IMG/VR virus record: IMGVR_UViG_3300037882_005071
Span: 1 to 47,030 of that record
Direction: 5' to 3' (one strand)
From: a virus
Length of the DNA: 47,030 bases
Shown: positions 16,153-24,328 of the stretch, piece by piece
How the letters are laid out: the number at the start of each line of letters is the position of its first letter
Numbering within the stretch: position 1 is the first letter of the stretch
The notes under the pieces: model-generated
What the model was told of the DNA's origin: nothing
The model's input: the letters and a program-made list of their open reading frames with translations, nothing else
The model's database searches: none
Translations under genes and position numbers: made by a program

Positions 16153-16536
16153 ATGTATATTTTCTTTACTTTCTTGACCTTACTTTATTACTCACTCAAC
16201 CTGTTTGAGCAAAAAAAAGACTTCAATAGAATAAGGAAAGCCTTTGACGATTTGAACAATAGTGACGCAACAAAAAATAAGGAAGAGCACACACAAAACC
16301 TAAAAAATGTAATATACCTTGTCGGACCACTGCGAATAATACTCTCAGTTATCACCCTACTCTGGACCCTATACACAATCGGAACACCCCTCGCAACCAT
16401 CTCCTTTTTCCTACTTGGATTAATGGCGCCACAAGCAGTATTCAAAGACCTAAAAAGGTCATTTTTATTCGACAAAATTGTCGGCATTCTAGGATTCCTG
16501 GTAGTTGCCTGGGTTTTCTATATTCTCCAGAACTAA
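16153..16536 (+). CDS. Small membrane protein, candidate moron
   Basis: A 127-residue protein on the opposite strand to about 32 kb of neighbouring virion genes. Hydrophobic segments lie near residues 2-17 (IFFTFLTLLYYSLNLF), 55-72, 77-96 and 107-124; a charged loop (KKDFNRIRKAFDDLNNSDATKNKEEH) follows the first. Own promoter, convergent overlap of 4 bases with the portal gene and reversed strand are the marks of a moron, a gene added to a phage to help the host or block rivals. Superinfection exclusion is a common role of such proteins but is a guess here. Confidence 0.75.
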   Translation: MYIFFTFLTLLYYSLNLFEQKKDFNRIRKAFDDLNNSDATKNKEEHTQNLKNVIYLVGPLRIILSVITLLWTLYTIGTPLATISFFLLGLMAPQAVFKDLKRSFLFDKIVGILGFLVVAWVFYILQN

Positions 16537-19397
16537 TCCGGCTTTTTCACACTGTCTGAATACCTAAGATTACACCTACAATTAACTGCATCGTGCGGAC
16601 CCTGCTCACCACTTGCCTTGAATGAGTCAGCGATTGGTATCCACCCTTCCTCCCGATCATCTCTGTGACGATCTCGCACGCGGTCATCATTGACCGTCAC
16701 TCTTTTTTTCCATTTGTACCCATTTGAGGTGTACAGTTGATACCGAGTTACTTCGATTGCCTGAGCAGACTCCGTTTTGGCTATCCTCAATGCTCGCCAT
16801 TCAGCCCTTTCTGGGGTCAATACTTGCATTTCTTTGACCGCTTCTGCAATACCTAGTCCTGCATCTAGGCTTCGTTTTAGGATCGTATTAACTTCACTGG
16901 ACAATTCAGCATCAAGACCCTGGTACCCATCATACGGTCTACTGGACCAAAACTTGTCCATGATAGCCCGTTGATCTTCATCGAGACTGTCCCAACCCTT
17001 CAATAGCACCTGGGATTTGGTGTCGAACAATTCCACGAGTTCGGGTGGGTACTCGTATTCATACTCTGTCGCTCTGCTGTAACTTCGCTTTTTGTGTGTT
17101 GCTTCGAACTCAACCATCCCTACCTTGGCAAATTTCATCAATTGGGCTTTCATCGTGTTGACTGGAAGTCCAGAACTGGTGATTGACGGGAGGTCCTTTT
17201 GGACGTTTTTGATCGCCTCTTCTAAGGTGTCGTACTTGGCTAGTTTCTTGGTGTAGAAGTTGAGCTGGTCCGTCGTTGCATTCCTTATAATGCTCTCAAA
17301 TTTTTTAGCGTTTTTCCCATCGATAGCTTTGTCGAGGAAGGCTCTTGTAGATTCATCTGTTTTGGTAAAATCCATAACCGTTTCACTGTCACTTGACCCG
17401 TCTGGTGAGAATACAATTTTTTGGATCCGGAAACTCTGCTTTGGTAGATCGATATTTTCTAGGTATTTATCCCCTTCACCTTTTTTAAGATAAGCAAGGG
17501 TGACGTGTGGTTTATAGTCCGGGTGATTATTTTGGTATGGAAGATCTCGGAGTATCGAGTTGGCTTCTAGGATATTGTCTGTAGGTTTACATTCGATCAC
17601 TAGTACCTCGTATTCTTTACCCTCAGGTTTGAAGACGGTGAGGTGGTCTAAAAATATTTCTGTATCGTCAAAAGTCCCATCCAATTTTTCTTGGATGATC
17701 TGTGTAGTGACTGTTTTTTCTAGTCCATACAACAAGGTTATATGTTGGTCGGTTACCTTTCCTGAAGCATATGATTCATTTGTTGTATATGTATCGGTGT
17801 ATGCTATCTCGGTGAGTAGACTTGCAAACTCAGACGGGTCAAGCATGGCCATGACACACCCGCTTGGGGCGACATTTTGAACTGCCCTAATCACCCCCCT
17901 ACTCTTTTTTTTTTCTACATTGACAGCTGAAGCATCTTTGGTATTATCCACTACATTTTCTGGACCTGACTTTCCAACTTCCTGATTTCCTGACTTGTCA
18001 GGAGGTGTAGAAAGTGTTGGCTCCCCTACCTTTATAATCTCGTTTTTCTCGAGGTCTAGCTCATACCCAGTACCGACCAGTGCAGCGATTATCTCGGACT
18101 GCGACTTAGTTCGATTAGTCATCAGTTCATAAGATTGTAAATCCTCAGCATCTGGATCAACCCCAAATATAAATGGATTTTTCTCTTTGTCATAGTTGCT
18201 GAAAAATATAGGCATCACCCAGTTCATCACCCAGTCCGCTATGTATTTCTGCTCAGGCTCGACGACCAGAGATTGGAAGTTATCAGACTCCACTTCAGCG
18301 TTTGAATACTTACTGTCCTTTGTGTTGATAATGCCTTTTGACATTCTAAATGCATATCCCATCTCTTCATCACAGACCTGTAGGAGTGGGATTGTCTCCA
18401 TTGATTTATTATCTCGGCCGACCTTAGTCACCGTCACTGGGACCTTAGTCATGATAGCTTTGTTAGCATTTCCAGGCCCTGTCAGTTCGTCTGCAATAAT
18501 TGACTTGGTAATCTCCGCTTGGTCCCTAAAAAACTTGATTGGATCAGTTGAAAATTCTTTACTGAAATTTCCTGCGACACTACCTCCAACCTTATTATTT
18601 TGGGTCGAAAACGCAGTTGCCAATTTGGCCAGACCATCGTAGTCCAAAGACATGATCGTCGGGTCCTGCAGTCCGTTCTGAAAACTTGACAGGGTCATCC
18701 CTGCTATGGTTTTTTTGAGTATGTACCAGAATACAGCTTTTTTAGCTGGGTTGGATGAGAACCTGAAATCGCCTCGTTGAGAGTATCTCCCATGAAATAT
18801 ATAATCAGTCTCAGAATTGAAACTGTAGATTGGCCGTTGGGTAAAAGAGTCTATAATCTCGTACCCGGTCACCTTTCTGTTTTTATTATCACCGTACACA
18901 GCGACTCTCGAGAAACCCTCTGCCAAGAACGGCTCAACACGCACTTCCAGATCCCTTCCAGCTTTAACCGTATGGCTCAGGAAGTTCCCTCCACCATCAG
19001 CCCAGCGGGCTGCTATTACGGAAGCTATGAGATCATCAATTTTGATTGATTCAAGTTTGTTGCTGTAAGCCCTAGCAAGTCCTACGGACCCACCGAATCT
19101 CCATCCATTTTTAGTAATCACAGAGACAAGTTGGTCATAGAGTGCCGAGATATATGAGTCCCGTTCCATCAGTTCGTATAGGTCCTTGGAGGATACAGCT
19201 TGGTCCGTTAGTCCGATTATGTTTCCAATTCCAGAGGTGGTGTAGAAGGGTTGCATATCAAAGAAGTGAGACTGGCCTGCAGTTGCCTGTTTAGTGTCCT
19301 GGATGAGGTCATTGAGGCCTGCCCGGATGTTCTGGTTGATCTCTCTGTTATTATTATCTCTGTTTATCCAGTTTTTTACTGTGTTGATTCCAAGCAT
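16533..19397 (-). CDS. Portal protein fused to a 2H phosphoesterase and a MuF-type minor head protein
   Basis: A 954-residue protein with three parts in one frame. Residues 1-460 are a portal: LYELMERDSYISALYDQLVSV at the start, conserved KAVFWYILKKTIAGM, and the NWVMPIFFS/Y motif near 391. Residues about 512-670 are a 2H phosphoesterase (LigT/2'-5' RNA ligase-like) with both catalytic motifs, H-I-T at 552-554 in DQHITLLYG and H-V-T at 631-633 in YKPHVTLAYLKKG. Residues about 830-950 are a Mu gpF-like domain (RIAKTESAQAIEVTRYQLY, DDRVRDRHRD, GPHDAVNCRCNLRY). Portal-MuF fusions are known; the inserted esterase is unusual. Because portals number twelve per virion, the enzyme would be in the particle. 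Confidence 0.88.
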   Translation of the reverse strand: MLGINTVKNWINRDNNNREINQNIRAGLNDLIQDTKQATAGQSHFFDMQPFYTTSGIGNIIGLTDQAVSSKDLYELMERDSYISALYDQLVSVITKNGWRFGGSVGLARAYSNKLESIKIDDLIASVIAARWADGGGNFLSHTVKAGRDLEVRVEPFLAEGFSRVAVYGDNKNRKVTGYEIIDSFTQRPIYSFNSETDYIFHGRYSQRGDFRFSSNPAKKAVFWYILKKTIAGMTLSSFQNGLQDPTIMSLDYDGLAKLATAFSTQNNKVGGSVAGNFSKEFSTDPIKFFRDQAEITKSIIADELTGPGNANKAIMTKVPVTVTKVGRDNKSMETIPLLQVCDEEMGYAFRMSKGIINTKDSKYSNAEVESDNFQSLVVEPEQKYIADWVMNWVMPIFFSNYDKEKNPFIFGVDPDAEDLQSYELMTNRTKSQSEIIAALVGTGYELDLEKNEIIKVGEPTLSTPPDKSGNQEVGKSGPENVVDNTKDASAVNVEKKKSRGVIRAVQNVAPSGCVMAMLDPSEFASLLTEIAYTDTYTTNESYASGKVTDQHITLLYGLEKTVTTQIIQEKLDGTFDDTEIFLDHLTVFKPEGKEYEVLVIECKPTDNILEANSILRDLPYQNNHPDYKPHVTLAYLKKGEGDKYLENIDLPKQSFRIQKIVFSPDGSSDSETVMDFTKTDESTRAFLDKAIDGKNAKKFESIIRNATTDQLNFYTKKLAKYDTLEEAIKNVQKDLPSITSSGLPVNTMKAQLMKFAKVGMVEFEATHKKRSYSRATEYEYEYPPELVELFDTKSQVLLKGWDSLDEDQRAIMDKFWSSRPYDGYQGLDAELSSEVNTILKRSLDAGLGIAEAVKEMQVLTPERAEWRALRIAKTESAQAIEVTRYQLYTSNGYKWKKRVTVNDDRVRDRHRDDREEGWIPIADSFKASGEQGPHDAVNCRCNLRYSDSVKKPD

Positions 19398-19410
19398 TTT
19401 GTTTTTATTT

Positions 19411-21588
19411 TTATATTCTTATTCTTAATTCCCCTGTTGCTGTTTTATATATATCTCCCACTGCAAGACCGCCTGAAATTGCGGAGGCGTTGTCTGGGTG
19501 GGTTGGGACTGTAATAATAGGGTTAGTTTTGCTCGCCACTTCGCCTGTCAAAGCCAATCTATCAACCATAATATTTGACGGTTTTGTAGATGTAAATGTA
19601 CTTCCACCAGTGATAATAACGGTAGGTGCTGATGTGTAACCTCCACCTGCATTTGTAATCGTAAATCCTGTGATACCTCCAGCTGAAACTGTAACATTAG
19701 CAGTAGCACCAAAACCCCCACCGCCTACAATTTCACAAGATGCTGATAAATATCCTGACCCTGCTGTACCTAGAGTTATACTTGAAATACTAGCTCCAAG
19801 ATTAGCGGTTGCAGTAGCACCACTTCCTCCACCTCCAGTAAATGAAATTGTAGGAGCAGATATATATCCTGAGCCTGTTGCTGTAACAGTTATCTGAGTA
19901 ACTAGCCCAGCGACTACACTTGCATATGCACTCGCACCACTTCCTTCACCTCCAGTAAATACTACGTTAGGCGATGAGGTGTAACCAGAGCCTCCTGATA
20001 TAACGGTAACACTATTTAGGCTGTTATTAGCACTTAATACCGCTGTACCTGTACCACCTGAACCTGCTGGTGAATAGTATTGCGTAATATTACTTACTTC
20101 TAATACATTGTTGCCAAATATTACGGTCTGATTAGGTATTGCTGTGTTTCTATATTGATTATCAATGTAAACATCGTAGAGCGTTGTTTTAACAGTCTGG
20201 TCATCATTTGAAACATTGCCATCAAAATAAATAAATTTTCCTGCCAATCCATAATTGTATTTAGTGGAAGAAGTGCCAATTTGACCTGAGTTTTTGACGT
20301 TATTATCTCTTAAAGTAAGGTAATCTGCTTGAACATCAAGACCTGCCCAATGCGTATTTTCAAAAGTGCAACCTTCAATTAAAAGATCAATACAGGATAA
20401 CTGCGTAGATCCATTACGAGCTGTAAATGTATCTGTGTTGATTGCATTACTGTTACAATTTATGAGAATACAACCTTTAATTTTTGATCCTTTCAATCTT
20501 ATGTTTGAATTTGGTGCATCGGCACCCAGCGACTGTTCAGCACTACTTTGTCTATACCCTCTAAATATGATTCCACAAAGTGAGTCAAAAACAGGATCTC
20601 CTTGAAATACACAAGTATCGAATATTGTATTATCCCCTTGTACAAGACATCTAGCTCTCGTAAAAGTACAATTCACAAACCTAGTATCACCGTGAGCATT
20701 TGATGCTTGTGTGCTATCCTCAAATGTGCAATTAGTACAAACAACTGCATATGAGCCATAGTTAAGTAAATTGAAGCCTTGTGTTTTAGATCCAAAGAAA
20801 CAATCGATAAATCTTACATTATAAGTTTGAGCCAGTAGCACAGATTCGTACAACGCAGTTCCACCAGAAAAATCACATCGAATAAGTGTGAAGTTTTTAG
20901 AAGAAAATACAAAACTGACATTATTAGAAAGACCTAAAAACAACATGTTGTAAGCTCCAACTCCTTGATTGATAAAACTACATTCAATTAGTGTCGTGTT
21001 GGTAGTATGACACTTAACTCCATAGCTATTGCCACCAAGATTATTCATGTCAAAAGTTATCCCTTCTATGATGTTGTTATCTGGGTGGTCAGGACTTGCT
21101 CCATTTCCATCGCCGAGAGAAAGGATTGACCCAACTGCTGAAAGTCGGAAAATAGTTTTACCTTTTCCTTGCCCTTTAATTTTTATGTTCGAATATGCTG
21201 TGGTCGTAAGGTTAAGATTGAGAAGTGTAAATGTACCTTTTTGACATTCAACAGTACCACCTCCAAGACTTGAAACATAATCACACGCAGCTTTTACTGC
21301 TAGGGTATGAGACGCATAATTAACAGTGTTATAATTCGCATTTGTATCGTTAATACCGACTGTTACTGAGATTTTGCTTTGCTTCCCTGTCAATCCAGCT
21401 GTCAAATCACTATCAAGAGCATATTGAGCGTGAGGATCTGTAGCGTTCGTATGTGCTGTAATTAACTCCGCAGCAACTCCAGTATTTTCTTTACTCGTTG
21501 GGTCAAAATAATTGACAACCTTGACCTCCACCCTATTTTTGGGTGTTGTTGCTTGTACCACATTACGAGTTACTGAGGCGGTTGGCAT
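19411..21588 (-). CDS. Tail spike-like protein: beta-helix plus Gly-rich repeats
   Basis: A 725-residue protein. Residues 1-80 carry a coiled/adaptor region with AELITAHTNATDPHAQY. Residues about 110-480 form a right-handed beta-helix of the pectate lyase type (AVKAACDYVSSLGGGTVECQ start cap, many N-x-x-F/I/V-x-x-C rungs). Residues about 520-690 contain four imperfect copies of a unit like GSGYTSAPTVSFTGG..GSGATATA. The C terminus resembles a short clamp (ISGGLAVGDIYKTATGELRI). Tail spikes of this kind bind or cleave capsule or lipopolysaccharide. Being between terminase and portal, away from the tail genes, is uncommon for a spike. Confidence 0.78.
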   Translation of the reverse strand: MPTASVTRNVVQATTPKNRVEVKVVNYFDPTSKENTGVAAELITAHTNATDPHAQYALDSDLTAGLTGKQSKISVTVGINDTNANYNTVNYASHTLAVKAACDYVSSLGGGTVECQKGTFTLLNLNLTTTAYSNIKIKGQGKGKTIFRLSAVGSILSLGDGNGASPDHPDNNIIEGITFDMNNLGGNSYGVKCHTTNTTLIECSFINQGVGAYNMLFLGLSNNVSFVFSSKNFTLIRCDFSGGTALYESVLLAQTYNVRFIDCFFGSKTQGFNLLNYGSYAVVCTNCTFEDSTQASNAHGDTRFVNCTFTRARCLVQGDNTIFDTCVFQGDPVFDSLCGIIFRGYRQSSAEQSLGADAPNSNIRLKGSKIKGCILINCNSNAINTDTFTARNGSTQLSCIDLLIEGCTFENTHWAGLDVQADYLTLRDNNVKNSGQIGTSSTKYNYGLAGKFIYFDGNVSNDDQTVKTTLYDVYIDNQYRNTAIPNQTVIFGNNVLEVSNITQYYSPAGSGGTGTAVLSANNSLNSVTVISGGSGYTSSPNVVFTGGEGSGASAYASVVAGLVTQITVTATGSGYISAPTISFTGGGGSGATATANLGASISSITLGTAGSGYLSASCEIVGGGGFGATANVTVSAGGITGFTITNAGGGYTSAPTVIITGGSTFTSTKPSNIMVDRLALTGEVASKTNPIITVPTHPDNASAISGGLAVGDIYKTATGELRIRI
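19540..20020. repeat. Gly/Ser-rich coding repeats of the spike
   Basis: Four in-frame copies of about 38-40 codons around G-[SG]-G-Y-x-S-[AS]-P-x-[VI]-x-[FI]-x-G-G. Units differ in sequence, so they are old rather than a recent expansion. Confidence 0.6.
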
Positions 21589-21590
21589 AG

Positions 21591-21965
21591 TTAAGGTGTA
21601 TAATTTGGTCTATCGTTTTTAACAGTTTTTTTGAATATGATCCCGTCACCTGAATTAAGTTCTAACGGTGTCCACCTGTCGTTTGATGAGGCTACTGGTG
21701 ATTGAGTAAGAATACCCATTATATATAAACGACCGTATTCAATCGTATCATAGAGTGCGTCGTCACTATCAATGTTAAAAGTAATAGTTGATTGATTAAC
21801 AACTGTCGTTGCTTGTACGTCTTCATAGACTTTGGCACTATCAGTCATGTCGTCATCATAGTCTTTCTTAATTGTCAACCACACTTTTGTACCCAAAGCT
21901 AAACCGCTTGGCAGTCCGTCTATGTCTATACTATCATCTGTTTTTCGGTATATTATTAGTGGCAT
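21591..21965 (-). CDS. Small structural protein, unassigned (124 aa)
   Basis: A 124-residue protein rich in strands (MPLIIYRKTDDSIDIDGLPS, SSNDRWTPLELNSGDGIIFKK) that lies between the spike and LamG genes. It resembles small baseplate or fibre-linker domains in the form of strand-turn-strand with a C-terminal WTPLELNSGD motif, but I cannot name a family. Spacing to both neighbours is 1-2 bases, so it is expressed with them. Confidence 0.65.
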   Translation of the reverse strand: MPLIIYRKTDDSIDIDGLPSGLALGTKVWLTIKKDYDDDMTDSAKVYEDVQATTVVNQSTITFNIDSDDALYDTIEYGRLYIMGILTQSPVASSNDRWTPLELNSGDGIIFKKTVKNDRPNYTP

Positions 21966-21966
21966 A

Positions 21967-23040
21967 TTAGTATCCGTATTGAGATTTTTGAGAATTGTAG
22001 ATATTCTGAATCTGTGTGTCGCTTAGAATAGAAGACTTAATAGTGATGAGGTTTTGTTTTTCACTCGCATACTCACTTGCGTTATTTTGTGCAAATATAA
22101 GATTGCCGAAGGCGCACACTTGTGTCGTTGTAGCGTCTGCAATTTTTATACCGTTCAAAAAAACTTTATAAGGAAATGGTGACGCTGTCTGATCAAATGT
22201 CACTGCTACATGATTCCATTGGTTGAGCGTGAGAACCTCACCCACTGCCGAAGTGTAAATATTAGCCTGAAATGACTTGTCGATCGCTATACGCCCTGCA
22301 TTTGTGACCTTTACCACAAAGCCTGAACCAGTGAGCGTCCCGATCAAAGAGTTTGCAACATTTACCGTCTTTTTAGACCAGATCAAGGCTGTTATTTGAG
22401 TCGGTCGAGTATATGTAGTCGATATAAATTGAGTAGCTGATTGGGTATAGTTAAGCACAGGCCAAGATGTGTCGATAGCAAGCATTGATCCTGCCACACC
22501 GTTTGTGTAAGTACCGTCTTCAGCACTGCCAAGGGTACCAAGGTTGAGTATTTTGACAGTCGTTGCATCTACTCTTGCGCGATAAGCAAGTAATGTACTC
22601 CCAACATTTAGCTGAGCACTGTTTACTGTCCCTGTCACAGTAAAGAGTATCGTGCCAGGGGTCGTGACACTGATAGTCTGTGTCTGACCTACCGTAATCG
22701 TACCGAGCCCAGTTGCAACTGCGGTTGACACAGCTGACACGATTGACCCTGCACCACTCAAAAATCCAAATGTGAAAGTACCAACTGGTAAAGTTACAGT
22801 TTGAGTTGATAATGTCGCTGTTGCTGTGAATAGATTATAATTCACGCTAAGACTAGCATCGTATAGGAGCTCAGGTACTCCCCCATTGGACTTATAAACC
22901 TTAAGCAGCTTATTCAACTTATTCGTGCTACTGGACCCAAACAAATACCCATACCCACTTACCTGCGAGATACGGGACCGTACGGTCCTAGTCAAAGCCA
23001 GGAATACACTCCCAAGCTGTCCAAACATCACTGGAAACAT
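21967..23040 (-). CDS. LamG-type surface protein
   Basis: A 357-residue protein. The N-terminal half is beta-rich with no clear family. Residues about 205-345 are a LamG/concanavalin-like domain: ITALIWSKK, NQWNHVAVTFDQTASPF..VFLNGIKIADATT and LSDTQIQNIYNSQKSQYGY, the standard end of phage LamG domains. It is a second LamG protein in this genome, separate from the tail-tip one at 1742-3532, and would bind sugars or proteins at the particle surface. Where on the virion it attaches is not known. Confidence 0.7.
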   Translation of the reverse strand: MFPVMFGQLGSVFLALTRTVRSRISQVSGYGYLFGSSSTNKLNKLLKVYKSNGGVPELLYDASLSVNYNLFTATATLSTQTVTLPVGTFTFGFLSGAGSIVSAVSTAVATGLGTITVGQTQTISVTTPGTILFTVTGTVNSAQLNVGSTLLAYRARVDATTVKILNLGTLGSAEDGTYTNGVAGSMLAIDTSWPVLNYTQSATQFISTTYTRPTQITALIWSKKTVNVANSLIGTLTGSGFVVKVTNAGRIAIDKSFQANIYTSAVGEVLTLNQWNHVAVTFDQTASPFPYKVFLNGIKIADATTTQVCAFGNLIFAQNNASEYASEKQNLITIKSSILSDTQIQNIYNSQKSQYGY

Positions 23041-23041
23041 A

Positions 23042-23536
23042 CTAAATCGAAGCTTGGATTGAAAATCGAGTCCCTGCAGTTGCTGAAACGACTACAACAT
23101 CTTTAATCCTATGACAAACAAAAGTTGCTGATGAAGCCCCTGCATCGACGCGAGTGGACCTGTAGGTCGTGCTGATCCAGCTTGTGTATGGCTGTGAGAC
23201 TATTGTACTTCCTGCAGCGACTGTGACAGTTGCGCTAGTGGCATTCACAATGGTTGCAATGGTAAAAATTTGATCTGCTACCTGGATGAGATCCCCCACT
23301 GCAAGCTCGGTCGTGAATAATGTACCGACACCGGTCAATGCTGTTAGCCCAGTCGTAATTGAGACGAATCCCTGGTATGGTCTAGCCACACCGTAAAAAA
23401 GATTTCCAGAGTTGTCTGCATCAGACGAGACTGTTACATATCGTTTGCCAGTGAAGTTTTGGACTGTTGTTGGTAATTCACCAAATGCTCTTTGAGCTAC
23501 ATTTGAGGTAGTAATTGTAGATTGATTTTGTATCAT
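23042..23536 (-). CDS. Beta-rich virion protein, unassigned (164 aa)
   Basis: A 164-residue protein with a repeated strand pattern (FVSITTGLTALTGVGTLFTTEL then AVGDLIQVADQIFTIATIVN then SATVTVAAGSTI) that matches domains often found in phage tail fibres and spike shafts (the TGVGTxFTTEL..GDxI motif). It is likely a fibre or head fibre component. No catalytic motif is visible. Confidence 0.65.
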   Translation of the reverse strand: MIQNQSTITTSNVAQRAFGELPTTVQNFTGKRYVTVSSDADNSGNLFYGVARPYQGFVSITTGLTALTGVGTLFTTELAVGDLIQVADQIFTIATIVNATSATVTVAAGSTIVSQPYTSWISTTYRSTRVDAGASSATFVCHRIKDVVVVSATAGTRFSIQASI

Positions 23537-23555
23537 ATTTATTTTTGTTTTTGTT

Positions 23556-24287
23556 TTAATTCATTTTAGCATTCTCGGTCACGATATAGCTTGGTGTCGT
23601 CTTATTCACACACAATATACAAACCAGATTGACCGCATTAATTGCTGTGTCCCAATTGTCACTGTACAAGATTGATTCTGCAGGGAGAATTGGTGCTGCA
23701 ATGTTAGCCACCGCATTAGTCGTCTGCAGGAGAACCATCTGTCCAGCCACCGGGTTGAGTACAGTGATCGTCTGTTGACTACTGATTGTCTTGGTAAATA
23801 TAAAACTGGAGTTATAGTCTAGAACCGATCCACTTCCTAGTGGTGACAATACCTTTGCATCTGTGTATGAATATTGCGGACCCGGGACTGCATTAGTCGC
23901 CAGTTCCTGCTCGATGTAAATATTGTACTGGCCATATGTCTCTGTTACCAGCCCGTCATTCGTCTGGATCTCCAAGACATAATTTGTCTTAATTGCCAGT
24001 GCTGCAGACTGGGCTGTGCTGATTGTAATACTCCCCTGTCCACTTGCACTTGCCACGACGGTCTGGGTTAGGTTCCCTGTGTCACCGAAGGCTGGAAGTA
24101 CGTTGGTCACTGCAGTCAGGTCCTGGGTGATATCCCCTGGTTTGATTGTTACTGTCACTGTGTACGATGCGGATGGTGTGAGATTATCAAGCACCAGAAC
24201 CACACCGTCACCCTTCCAGCTTGCTAGTTCTGGTAGGGTTGAATCAGATCTTATCTGTTTGGCCAAGGTGATAGTTCTTGCTGCCAT
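23556..24287 (-). CDS. Beta-sandwich virion protein, unassigned (243 aa)
   Basis: A 243-residue protein starting MAARTITLAKQIRSDS. The first 130 residues read like an Ig/BppU-like sandwich (GVVLVLDNLTPSASYTVTVTIKPGDI ... NYVLEIQTNDGLVTETYGQYNIYIE). It is the first gene after its promoter (24296-24324) whose -10 box is eight bases from the ATG. Likely a base or attachment protein for the surface cluster that follows. Not recognised with certainty. Confidence 0.7.
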   Translation of the reverse strand: MAARTITLAKQIRSDSTLPELASWKGDGVVLVLDNLTPSASYTVTVTIKPGDITQDLTAVTNVLPAFGDTGNLTQTVVASASGQGSITISTAQSAALAIKTNYVLEIQTNDGLVTETYGQYNIYIEQELATNAVPGPQYSYTDAKVLSPLGSGSVLDYNSSFIFTKTISSQQTITVLNPVAGQMVLLQTTNAVANIAAPILPAESILYSDNWDTAINAVNLVCILCVNKTTPSYIVTENAKMN

Positions 24288-24295
24288 TTTGGTAT

Positions 24296-24324
24296 AGTAT
24301 ATCTCACAAAAAGCGTTATGTCAA
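24296..24324 (-). promoter_or_regulatory. Promoter of the surface-protein cluster (TTGACATAACG type)
   Basis: Minus strand TTGACA (24324-24319), 17-bp spacer, TATACT (24301-24296), ATG at 24287. The context after the -35 is TAACG, shared with other promoters here. Confidence 0.75.
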
Positions 24325-24328
24325 AGTG

